From Closterium sp. NIES-65 (Eukaryota > Streptophyta > Zygnematophyceae > Desmidiales > Closteriaceae): 64,000 nt of DNA. A model generated the notes under the pieces. It ran no database searches. It saw only the letters and a program-made list of their open reading frames with translations, and was not told where the DNA came from. Both the position numbers and the translations under genes were made by a program. Positions 40,388 through 50,224 of this stretch are shown here, piece by piece (within the stretch, counting starts at the first letter, position 1; every line of letters begins with the position of its first letter). The stretch is taken from NCBI GenBank assembly GCA_948144175.1, contig CANXME010002181.1:2790001-2854000 (forward strand), in the 5' to 3' direction.

Positions 40388-43300
40388 ATGGCTAGCCCAC
40401 AGGTTCTAGTTTTTGATGCTGAGGGCCGCCCAGTGAAGTTTGACACATGGCTAGATGACCTGCACCTCTACCTACAGCTCACAGCCAAGGATGACATCTC
40501 ACTATACGATCACGCCCTAGGCCATGTCACTGCCCCTGCTGCTACTGCTGACAGCACTGCTCGCTCCCAGTGGCAGACTCGTGATGCCCACGGTCGCTTC
40601 GCTATTCGCAACTCCCTGCCGATAGACGAACGCGAGCACTTTGGCCAGCACAAGACTGCACAGGCACTGTACACAGCTGTAGTTGCTCGCTACTCCTCAC
40701 CTGCCTCAGCCGCACTCGGCCGTCTCTCCCTCCCCTACCTGTTTCCCGACCTGGCCTCCTTTCACACAGTCGCTGACCTCATCACGCACCTCCGTACTAG
40801 TGAGGCCCGCTTCCGTTCCGCCATGCCCGCTGAGTTCCTTGCCACGCATCCCCCTCCACTCTGGCTCACTCTCTACCACCTAGTCACCCGCCTCCCTGAC
40901 ACACTTCGTGCTGTCAGGGACCACTTCCTAGCTCACTGCCCCACTGAGCTCACCATTGCCCTCCTCGAGAAGGAACTGCTTGCAGCTCAGACTAGCATAG
41001 TCGCTGTAGGTGCCTCTCGTGGCGACCCCCGTACCCCGTTCTTTGAGGGGTGTTCTCCTTCCCCCCTTCTTCCCTCTGTCACCTCTGCTGCTGCTGTCGA
41101 CCTTCTTGGTGCTGAGAAGGTCGGCGCTGCGTCTGCTTCTAGCAGGCGCCGCAGCGGCAAGGGCAAAGGGGGCAAGGGTGGTGGCGGTGACGGCGGGGGA
41201 GGCGGCGGTGGGGGCGGTGGAGGCGGCGGGGGTGGTGGCACGACTGGGGGGACTAGTGGCAGCGGTGGGGGTGGTTGCGGCAGCGGCGGGGGAGGTGGCA
41301 GGGGCGGAGGCGGTGGTTGGGGTGGCGGTGGACGAGGCGGCGGCAGGGGTTGGGGTGGTCAAGGAGGTGGCGGCGGTGGTGGTGGCCGTGGAGGCGCTGG
41401 CGGTGGCCAGGGCCAGCAGCACACTCCTTCGCCCCAGGAGGTCCGTGAGTGGTACTCTCAGCACGGGGGTGGGGGTGGTCTTAGCTGCACGTACGTCATT
41501 CGCACTGGTGACCGCACTGGTCAGCAGTGTGGACGACCGCACGCCACACAGCGCTGCTTCGCTCGTCTCGACGACGCTTGGCGTGTTCAATTCCCTCAGG
41601 CCACTGAGGTGCCCCGCTGGATTGATCTCCTGAAGAAGGGGATTGATGTCTATGCTCTAGACTTTGATGCTATTCTATCTGTTATGTATGTGATGTCTAC
41701 TAGTGGAGAGGGTGCTGAGTACTTGTGTGTGCCGCCCGACCCGGGCATTAGGGCCAGTGCGTCTGCCGCTCAAGGTCCTAGCATGTCGGCTACCCCAGGT
41801 GCTGGTGAGGCAGCTGCTCTAGGTGCTTGTGTGTCTGCCCCCCTTGGTACTGAGTCGACTGCAGCACTGCACACCTTCACACTGGACTCAGGTGCTTCTC
41901 GCTGCTTCTTTCGTGACCGCACTGCCCTTGAGCCGCTTGCTCGGCCAGTTGCTGTCTCCCTTGCTGACCCCTCTGGGGGTCCGGTCATTGCGACCTCTTC
42001 CACTGTCCTTCCCTGTCCTGCGGTCCCGTCGGGCACACCGTCAGGTCTCCACCTTCCGTCGTTCTCTACGAACTTGGTGGCAGGATGTGCGCTCCAGGAC
42101 GGGGGTGTTCACCAATTCACCCCTGCCTACGACCGCGTGACACACTGTACGTGTGCTCGTACGGGCCGTCACTTTGCTACCTTCACTCGGCAGCCGGGGT
42201 CGGACCTGTACACACTGACTACTGAGTCCCCTCAGGTTGCTGCGTCTGCGTCTGCGTCCGCGTCAGGTCAGCTGTCGGCCCCCTGCTCGTGTCGCTCTCT
42301 GGCACACGAGACTGTCCTCTGGCACCACCGCCTTGGCCACCCGTCTGTGCAACGGCTTCGTGCCATGCACTCCCGGTATCTTGTCTCTGGCTTGCCCAGG
42401 GTCCTTCCTCCCCTCCCGCCCTCCCCTGCTCCTACCTGTCTCCCCTGTGTCGAGGGACGGCAGCGCGCCGCTCCTCACTCCTCGTTTCCCCCGACGACTG
42501 CTCCCTTGCAGACGCTCCACATGGACGTGTGGGGCCCAGCCCGCGTCCGTGGTCAGGGTCAGGAGAGGTACTTCCTGATAGTTGTTGACGACTACTCGCG
42601 CTACACCACGGTCTTCCCCTTGCGCACCAAGGGTGAGGTCCCTGATGTTTTGATCCCTTGGATCCGCAGAGCCTGTCTCCAGCTCAGCGAGCGTTTTCAC
42701 TCGGACTTTCCTGTCCTGCGCTTGCACTCTGACAGAGGTGGTGAGTTCTCCTCCGACCTCATGGCAGCCTACCGTGCTGAGCACGGCATTGAGCAGTCAT
42801 TCACGCTTGCGGCCTCTCCACAGCAGAATGGGGTTGCGGAGCGCCGCATTGGCCTGGTCATGGAGGTCGCCCGTACCTCCTTGATCCATGCGGCTGCCCC
42901 CCACTTTCTGTGGCCGTTTACGGTATGGTACGCTGCGCATCAGCTCAACCTCTGGCCCCGTGTCTCCTTGCCGGAGACCTCGCCCACGCTGCTGTGGACG
43001 GGGGAGGTTGGCGATGCGTTGCGTTTTCGGGTCTGGGGATCTCGAGCGTTTGTCCGCGATTCGTCCGCGGACAAGCTCTCCTCCCGTGATGTTCCCTGCG
43101 TCTTCCTCGGCTTCGTCCCGGACGCGTCTGGTTGGCAGTTTAACCACGCCACCTCGCGCCGTGTCTTGCCCTCTCAGGACGTCACTTTTGACGAGTCCGT
43201 CCCCTACTACCGCCTCTTCCCCTACCGCACTGCCCCGCTCCCCCCCCCGCCTCTCTTCCTCGCGCCAGGTGCTGCTGTTGCAGACCCCCTCCCCCCTCAG

Positions 43301-43498
43301 GGTGCCGCTCCCTCAGGTGTGTCTCAGCTAGACCCGGTTGAGCCTGTTGAGGTAGCTGTCGACTCTCGTCCTCCTGGGGGTGTGGAGCCTGGGGGTGTGG
43401 AGCCTGGGGGTGTGGAGCCTGGGGGTGTGGAGCCTGGGGGTGTGGAGCCTGGGGGTGCTGAGCTTGGGGGTGCTGAGCCTGGGAATGTGGAGCCTGGG
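40388..43498 (+). pseudogene. Gag, protease and integrase of copia L
   Basis: Open for over 1000 codons. Gag start MASPQVLVFDAEG, polyglycine, finger C-X13-C-X3-H-X4-C, protease DSGAS near 41887, pre-integrase HHRLGHPS near 42320, integrase with MDVWGP, HSDRGGEFS and QQNGVAERR. Then linker repeats (EPGGV). One G is lost from a GGGGG run at 43496-43499, which shifts the frame. As a truncated product it would keep Gag, protease and integrase. Confidence 0.92.
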
Positions 43499-43880
43499 GT
43501 GTGGAGCCTGGGGGTGTGGAGCCTGGGGGTGCTGAGCTTGGGGGTACCGAGCTTCAGGGTGCTGAGCCGCAGAGTCCAGAGTCTGGGGGTTCTGGGTCTG
43601 GAAGTACTTGTCCTGGGAGTCCTACACCTAGAGGAGCCCTCTCCTTGGAGCAGCTGCGTGAGTGGTACTTACAGTACTGCAGCCTCAGGAGAGGTGCTGC
43701 TCGAGCGAGGCGTGCTGCTGGGACTGGTGCTAGTGCTTCTCCTCCTGTTCGGGAGCTCCCCTCCCATGAGCGGATCCGTGAGTGGTATGAGCGGCGCTGC
43801 ACTCTTCGGAGTGGCGTGCCTCGTGTTGCGGACCCCGCTGTCATGGGAGCTGCTGCTGGTGCTGCAGCCGGACAAAGGAA
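43499..43880 (+). pseudogene. Linker of copia L with duplicated REWY block
   Basis: In the shifted frame the EPGG repeats lead to LEQLREWYLQYC and HERIREWYERRC, two copies of a block that occurs once (LREWFARRW) in the other copia linkers. An alanine/glycine stretch follows, then the captured gypsy-like segment begins. Confidence 0.7.
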
Positions 43881-43881
43881 C

Positions 43882-45146
43882 CAGCTCCGGCTACAGGGGA
43901 GGAAGGAAGCGAGCAGCCGCGTAGCAGCACGGAAGCAAGGCACTCAGCGGCCACAGGAACGGAGGAAGCAGAGCAGCTGATGCCATGACTAGAGCAGCCA
44001 CAGCGGCCAGAAGGGCAGCCAAAATGGGTGATCGGAGAGGGCATGTCGGAAGCCGATGCCACCAAGTTAAAAGAAGTCTTGGCAAAGCATCGGGCGCCTT
44101 TTGCCTACTCGTTGAAGGAGGTGGGAAGGTGCAACATGGCGGTGGTCACTCTGGATCTGACGACAGACATCCCGGTATACCAGCGGTGGCGGCGCATGAC
44201 AGCGGAAGAGACACAGATATGCAAGGGGAACTGTGAGGAGTTGCTGGAAGCAGGATTCATCAGGAAATCCAATCCCGAATACGCAGCGGCGACGGTGGTA
44301 GCAGCACGGACAGATCTGACGAGCAAGGTGCTTTTGAAGAGGATGTGTGGGGATTACACAGGCCTCAACAAGATCACGATCATGAAGAGGTATCAGACGC
44401 CGATGCCGGACGAGATCTTTGATTTGCTGGCAGAAGCACTCGTGCTCACCACACTAGACCCGCGGCAGGGTTTCAACCAGATACCCATAGCAGAAGTCGA
44501 CAAGAAGAAATCTGCATTCCATGGGCCAAACGGGCAATATGAATGGAACTTCTTGCCCTTTGGTTTGAAGTCGGCGTCGCCAGAATTCCAGCGGGTCATG
44601 GACCAGGTGCTCAGGGAAATAAAGAATGCGGCATGCTACATAGACGATGTCATCGTGTTCAGCACAGACAGCAGCACGCACGTGAGAGACGTGGAAGCCA
44701 CACTGAGCGCCATTCAGGGGGCAGGCCTTACCTGCCATCAAGGAAAGTGCAAGTTTGGGCAGACAACTGTAGAGTATCTGGGGTTTGAAGTGGAAGGGGG
44801 GAAGATCGGGATACGAAAGGCGAAGGTTGAGGTGCTGGACCGCATGGCGACGCCAAAGGACCGAACTATCCTGCGAGCGCTGTTGGGCTTCCTGAATTAC
44901 TACCGCAAGTTCGTGCCCAACTTCAGCAGCAGAGCCGCTCCGCTGACTCAGCTGCTCCGGGAGGACAAGCCTTGGGAATGGGGGCCCGACCAGGAAAGAA
45001 CCGTGCAAGATCTGATGGGGGCGGTGAAGAACAGCGCGGTGCTGGAGCTGCCAAGAGCCGACCTGCCGTTCACCCTCTATACTGACTGGAGTAGTGTCGG
45101 CATGGGAGTAGTGCTAGCTCAGATGAAGGGGGAGGTAGAGAAGGTG
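43882..45146 (+). CDS. Captured Ty3/gypsy-type reverse transcriptase inside copia L
   Basis: From about 44010 the frame encodes a complete gypsy-type RT: EELLEAGFIRKSNPEYAAATV, RMCGDYTGLNKIT, TTLDPRQGFNQIPI (motif A), NFLPFGLKSASPEFQRVMD (motif B), CYIDDVIVF (YIDD 44637-44648, motif C), VEYLGFEV, thumb LLGFLNYYRKFVPNFSS, and the first strand of a gypsy RNase H (FTLYTDWSSVGMGVVLAQ). There is no stop or shift from 43989 onward, and the frame runs straight into copia linker and copia RT up to TAG at 46344. No LTR or target duplication was found at its edges. It may be passive cargo taken up by template switching. Confidence 0.85.
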
Positions 45147-47672
45147 GTTGCGGGCGCTGGAGCTGCTGCTGGTGCTGCTGACCCGGGCGTTGGAGCTGCT
45201 ACTGGTGCTGCAGACCCGGGCGTTGGAGCTGCTACTGGTGCTGAGGACCCGGGCGTTGGAGCTGCTGCTGGTGCTGCAGACCCAGGTGTTGGAGCTGCTG
45301 CTGGTGCTGCGGACCCGGGCGTTCGAGCTGCTGCTGGTGCTGCGGACCCTGGTGCAGGTGTCCCTACTGGCTCTGGTGTTGCTGTACGGTCCCGGCCGTA
45401 CTTCGTTCCGCTCCTTCAGCAGGTTCTTGGTCAGCTCCCTCCTCCTTGTCCTCCTCCCTCCTTAGCGTGTCCTCCGTCTGTCCAGCTGCAGTCGCAGTTG
45501 CCGTCTGCCTCCTCTCTCCCTGATCCTGCTCCTTACACTGGTCCGACTGGAGGTCTTACTGAGCGTCGTGAGCCTGAGTCTCGTCCTGTGTCGCCTGAGT
45601 CTCGTCCTGAGTCGCCTGTCCGCACTGCTCTCTCTAGTAGTCGTGTCCAGCGTCAGCGTCTTCCTACTGTCCCAGGCACTCACCGGATGGCGCTTCGTCC
45701 GTCCACTGCTCTTCAGCGTGTCCCACTGCCGTCTCCTCCTGCTTCCTCTCTTCCTGCTCTTGCTGACCCTGTGTCAGAGTCTCTTCGTGCTGCCAGTCCT
45801 ACCGTCACGCGTCTCCTGGCTACTGTTGTCACTGACCCTTCCTTTGAGTCTGCTGCTGCGTCTCCCTTAGTTGCTGAGCTTGTCGAATTTGCTACCACCT
45901 GTCGTCTAGACTACGCTGCTAGCCTGGTTGCCGAGTCTGAGTCTGTCTGTCCTCCGTCCGTCGGGGGTGAGTGTGCTCTTGGCACTAACGTCCTTGAGGA
46001 CAGGCAGGAGGAGTTTGAGAGCTTTGCTGCCGCTTTGTCCCATCTCGTGTCCATGCTTGTTGCCCCTGAGGGAGACCCGGATGCACCAGACATCCCGACC
46101 CCACGCTCTTACGCAGAGGCGATGGCCGGTCCCTACTCCTCTCAGTGGCAGTCGGCCATGGACATAGAGATGGCTTCCTGGAAGTCCACACGCACCTACG
46201 TCGACGAGGTTCCCCCACTTGGGGCAAACATCGTCAGTGCCATGTGGATTTTCAGGGTGAAGCGGTCGCCGGGCTCTCCGCCTGTCTTCAAGGCGCGTTA
46301 CGTTGCACGAGGCTTCAGACAGCGCGAGGGAGTTGACTTCTTCTAGACCTTCTCCGCGACCCCAAAGATGACCACTCTTTGGGTTCTGCTGCACGTCGCC
46401 GCTTAGGGTGACTACGAGCTCCACTCGCTTGAATTCAGCACTGCTTTCCTACAGGGCAGCATGCACGAGGAGATCTGGCTGCGCCGTCCACCTGGCTTCA
46501 CTGGGTCGTTCCCTCCTGGTACCCTGTTGAGCCTCCGGCGGCCAGTCTACGGTCTCCGCCAGGCGCCTCGTGAGTGGCACGACACACTGAGGACTACGCT
46601 TGCGGCTCTTGGGTTCGCGCCTTCTACAGCTGACCAGTCGCTGTTTCTACGCACCGACACCTCTTTGCCGCCGTTCTACGTCCTTGTGTACGTTGACGAC
46701 TTGGTCTTTGCTACTGCTGACACTGTGGCACTCGCCCAGGTGAAGTCGGAACTGCAGAAGAGACACACGTGCACAGACCTGGGTGAACTGACAAGCTATC
46801 TTGGCTTGCGGATCACCCGGGACAGAGCACGCCGCACCATCACCTTGACTCAGTCACACATGGTGCAGCAGGTCCTTTAGCGCTTCCGCTTCACGTACTC
46901 CTGGCCTCAGCCCACTCCTCTGCCTACCGGTCACTCGCTCTCAGCTCTGCCTTCGGATGAGTCCGTAGAGCCGAGTGGCCCGTATCCAGAGCTTGTGGGT
47001 TGCCTCATGTACCTGATGACCTGCACTCGACCAGACCTTGCATACCCTCTCAGCATTCTTGCACGCTATGTCGCTCCCGGCCGTCACCGGAAGGAGCACA
47101 TGGATGCAGCTAAGAGGGTGTTGCGCTACTTGTGCAGTACGTCGGGCATGGGGCTAGTGCTTGGAGGGCGAGTCCCAGTTGTTCTCACTGGGCACTCAGA
47201 AGCTTCTTGGGCAGACGACCAGGCTACTCAGCGGTCGTCTCAGGGCTACTCCTTCAGTCTTGGCTCTGGTTCAATTTCTTGGCGTTCTACTTGCTCTTCT
47301 TTTGTTCTCAGCTCCAGTTGTGAGGCTGAGATCTACGCCACAGCCATGGCGGCCCAGGAGCTACGCTGGCTCACCTACTTGCTGACCGACCTTGGAGAGC
47401 AGCCTCGTTCTCCTCCAGTGCTGTACGTCGACAACAAGGCAGCCATTGCCTTGTGTGAGGAGCACAGACTGGAGCACAGAATGAAGCACATTGCTCTGCG
47501 GTACTTCCTTGCTGGAGAGCTGCAGCAACGTGGTCAGCTTCGCCTGCGTTACGTGGCCTCTAAGGCCAATACTGCTGATGTGTTCACCAAGGCGCTTCAG
47601 CCTTGTGACCATCAGCGCTTTTGCACCCTTCTAGGCCTTGTGCCTACTGGACCTCACTTGCTTACTTCTTGA
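45147..47672 (+). pseudogene. Linker, RT and RNase H of copia L
   Basis: A 33-bp repeat (GCTGACCCGGGCGTTGGAGC...) forms the linker near 45160-45350. Copia RT (YVDD 46689-46700) and RNase H (ADDQATQRSS, CEAEIYATAM) follow, all in one phase, ending LLTS at 47672. Three stops interrupt it: 46344, 46404 and 46878, each TAG where relatives have CAG. Confidence 0.92.
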
Positions 47673-47906
47673 GTGTGTTTGTACTGTGATCTCTATATAT
47701 ATATACCTGCATGTTTACTCTTGCTAGGTTGTGATCCTTGTACCTTTTGCTCTATTATAAACCTGCATCTGAACTGGTCTTGTGACCACTTGCTTGTGCT
47801 CGGAATTTGTGTGGTATCCTTGAGATCCACCCTGAGCTTGTTTTGCCTTGCTTGCCTTGACTTGTCTTGTGACCCCTAGTTCTCCCCCACTTCGCCTATG
47901 GGGGTG
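47673..47906 (+). promoter_or_regulatory. 3' noncoding segment and polypurine hairpin of copia L
   Basis: CCCCCA CTTCGCCTA TGGGGG next to the LTR; one loop base differs from the other copia elements. A TATATATATATA run lies near 47695. Confidence 0.75.
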
Positions 47907-48040
47907 TGTCAAACATTATATATATGTTGTGGTTGTTTAGGCTACAGTGGGTTAGCCTATAGGGGGTAAACAATTCTAGGGTTAGGTACTTGTACTCATT
48001 TCACTGTTAGTTCATCCATTCCTGTTCAGTTATTCCAACA
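47907..48040 (+). repeat. 3' LTR of copia L (134 bp)
   Basis: Two differences from the 5' copy (C/A in GGTACAC, T/C near the end). Followed by TGGCG. Confidence 0.97.
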
Positions 48041-49106
48041 TGGCGCTCGAGTGGATTTACAACGGTAACGAGATCCGAGGCGAGGGGTCAAAAACGCAGT
48101 TTTGGGAGCTTTAATTAAACATTTCGGACCGATCAATTCCAGCTACATGGCGCAGCAGATTCATCGGCACAAATAGTACGGCAGTGTTATACAGTACACT
48201 CAGCAGATTGAGAACCTCTTCAACCGAATTACCGACATGACTGAAGGGCTAAAAAAGGAAGTCTGCCGACAGGTGATTGCTGCGTACTTCAGCAACTACC
48301 GCGACATGGGGTGTGCAGCAGAGAGATGCGATGCGTTGACGCGAGGTCAACCCAAGATACGACGCCACGTGTTGAACAGATCTTTCGACACGAAGCAATT
48401 GGCACCACCCACGATCGCCGACCCGATGGATATCGACAAGGTTGATGTGAAGCAGAGGCCGGCAAAAGTCGAGAAGTGTGAATTTTTTGGCGTAGCAGGA
48501 CATCGACTCTTGGCGTGTTGGAAAATGAAGAAGGCACAAGCAGAGCTGCAGGGCAGCAATAGTGCGGCACCCCCGAAGTAAAAGTACGAGCATCGCCAAT
48601 AGCCGCGGATCGACCTGGCGATCATGAAAAGATCCGGAAAAGGCAAAAAGGCGATGATGTGGCGACTTCGGAGTAGGCGAAAAAAGGACATGATGGTGTG
48701 GGTTTAAAACGTCATGATCGGCCGGCAATAGAGAAATCGCCGGGACAAATGGAGACTCCGCGAAACAAGACCCTGCACCGACCAGGACTCGTGATTTTCA
48801 AGCCTTTGATAAATTCAGGGGAGATTTTGGGGCTAAGAAAAAGCCCTTAGAGATTACTCAGGTACCTGAGAAGTTGGGGAAACCACTCCGGAGCGTAAAA
48901 AAGGGTCGTGCGTTCCAACGAGTTAATATTCTCTCCCCGCAGCAGAGTATTAAGGCTCCCCAAAGCCCACAGGTGAAGCCTACATAGCTGCAAAGGCTTA
49001 GGGGAAGGTTCCAGGGCAAGACAAAGTTGAATCGGCCACGAATAAATCTTTCTAACTCTGCACAGTTGGAAACTGATATTGAGTCAGCGGCTTTGAGCGC
49101 AGTACC
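48041..49106 (+). pseudogene. gag of gypsy I, second part, and Gag-protease spacer
   Basis: Continues the Gag core (EWIYNGNEIRGEG, QQIENLFNRITDM) to a zinc knuckle whose second cysteine is now phenylalanine (CEFFGVAGHRLLAC, about 48478-48520). A TAG near 48176 and frame changes break it. The stretch from 48582 is a basic spacer that can be followed in one frame (DFGAKKKPLEIT, then RPRINLSNSAQLETD) up to the copia J insertion at 49106/49107. Confidence 0.75.
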
Positions 49107-49237
49107 TGTCAGAACATATAGCTTACTCATTTGTGTAGGCCATAGTGGGGTATCCCATAGGGGGTACAACCCAATTAGGGTTTCCTATTTGTACTCACTT
49201 CGTTCATAGTCATTGCATTCTCGTTCAATTATTCTCA
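49107..49237 (+). repeat. 5' LTR of copia J (131 bp)
   Basis: TGTCAGAACATATAGC to ATTATTCTCA; identical to 57131-57261. The core reads CCCATAGGG. Confidence 0.97.
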
Positions 49238-49281
49238 TGGAATCAGAGCAGGTCCCCTCCTAGGGACTGTTCCTAGGGCCC
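49238..49281 (+). promoter_or_regulatory. Primer binding site, hairpin and GGGCCC of copia J
   Basis: TGGAATCAGAGCAGG, then stem GTCCC (49252-49256) / GGGAC (49263-49267), then GGGCCC at 49276-49281. Confidence 0.8.
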
Positions 49282-50224
49282 ACCGAAGCGCGCCCCGAGG
49301 CGCGCGTTCTTTTTTTTAGCGACCCTGCGTGTCGCCCCTACCGTCGCGCTCCCGCCGCTCACTCCTCTTACGGCCGCCCGCCCTAGTGCCCTGACGGCCG
49401 CCCGCTCTAGCGCCCGAACGCCGCCCGCCCTAGCGCCCTGACGGCCGCCCGCCCTAGCGCCCTGACGGCCGCCCGCGCCCTGACGGCCGCCCGCCCTAGC
49501 GCCCTGACGGCCGCCCGCCCCAGCGCCCGAGCGCCGCCCGCCCTAGCGCCCGAGCGCCGCCCGCCCTAGCGCCCGAGCGCCGCCCGCCCTAGCGCCCGAG
49601 CGCCGCCCACCCTAGAGCCCTGACGGCCGCCCGCCCTAGCGCCCGAGCGCCGCTCGCCCTAGCGCCCTGACGGCCGCCCGCCCTAGCGCCCGTGCGCCAC
49701 TCGCCCTAGCGCCCTGACGGCCGCCCGCCCTAGCGCCCGAACGCAGCCCGCCCTAGCGCCCTGACGGCCGCCCGCCCTAGCGCCCTGACAGCCGGCCGCC
49801 CGCCCCAGCGCCCGACGCCCGCGAGCCGCCCGTCGCAGCCGCCCGTGAGCTCCCTGAGCCGCCCGCGCCGCCGTCCCTGAGCCGCCTGTGCAGCCGCCCG
49901 CGAGCCGCCAGCGAGCCGCCCGTCGCGACACCAGCGCCGCACGAGCCGCCCGTACAGCCCAGCAGCCCGAGCCGCCCGAGCCGCCCGCGCCGCCCCAGCA
50001 ACCCGAGCCGCCCGAGCCGCCCGAGCCGCCTGAGCCGCGCGAGCCGCCCGAGCCGCCCCAGCCGCCCGAGCCGCCCGAGCCGCCCGAGCCGCCCGAGCCG
50101 CCCGAGCCGCCCGCGCCGCCCCAGCAACCCGAGTCGCCCGAGCCGTGCCGCTGTTCCTGAGCTGTGTTCCTCTGCTGCTGACCTACCCGACTCTCCCAGC
50201 CCGGTGAGACTTTCAGCTGCTGCC
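49282..50224 (+). repeat. GC-rich repeat leader of copia J
   Basis: GAAGCGCGCCCCGAGGCGCGC near 49285 can fold on itself. A 25-bp unit like CCTAGCGCCCTGACGGCCGCC repeats from about 49380 to 49800. A 9-bp GAGCCGCCC array fills about 49970-50140. The proline-rich frames on both strands are repeat translations. Confidence 0.85.

Larger units (their letters stand above)
39453..48040 (+). mobile_element. Copia element L, carries a gypsy-type RT
   Basis: A forward Ty1/copia element flanked by TGGCG (39448-39452 and 48041-48045); its 134-bp LTRs differ at two sites. It is a separate subfamily (Gag start MASPQVLVFD). Between its integrase and copia RT it contains about 1.26 kb encoding a full Ty3/gypsy-type RT. 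Three CAG-to-TAG stops and at least two frame changes break gag-pol. Confidence 0.95.
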
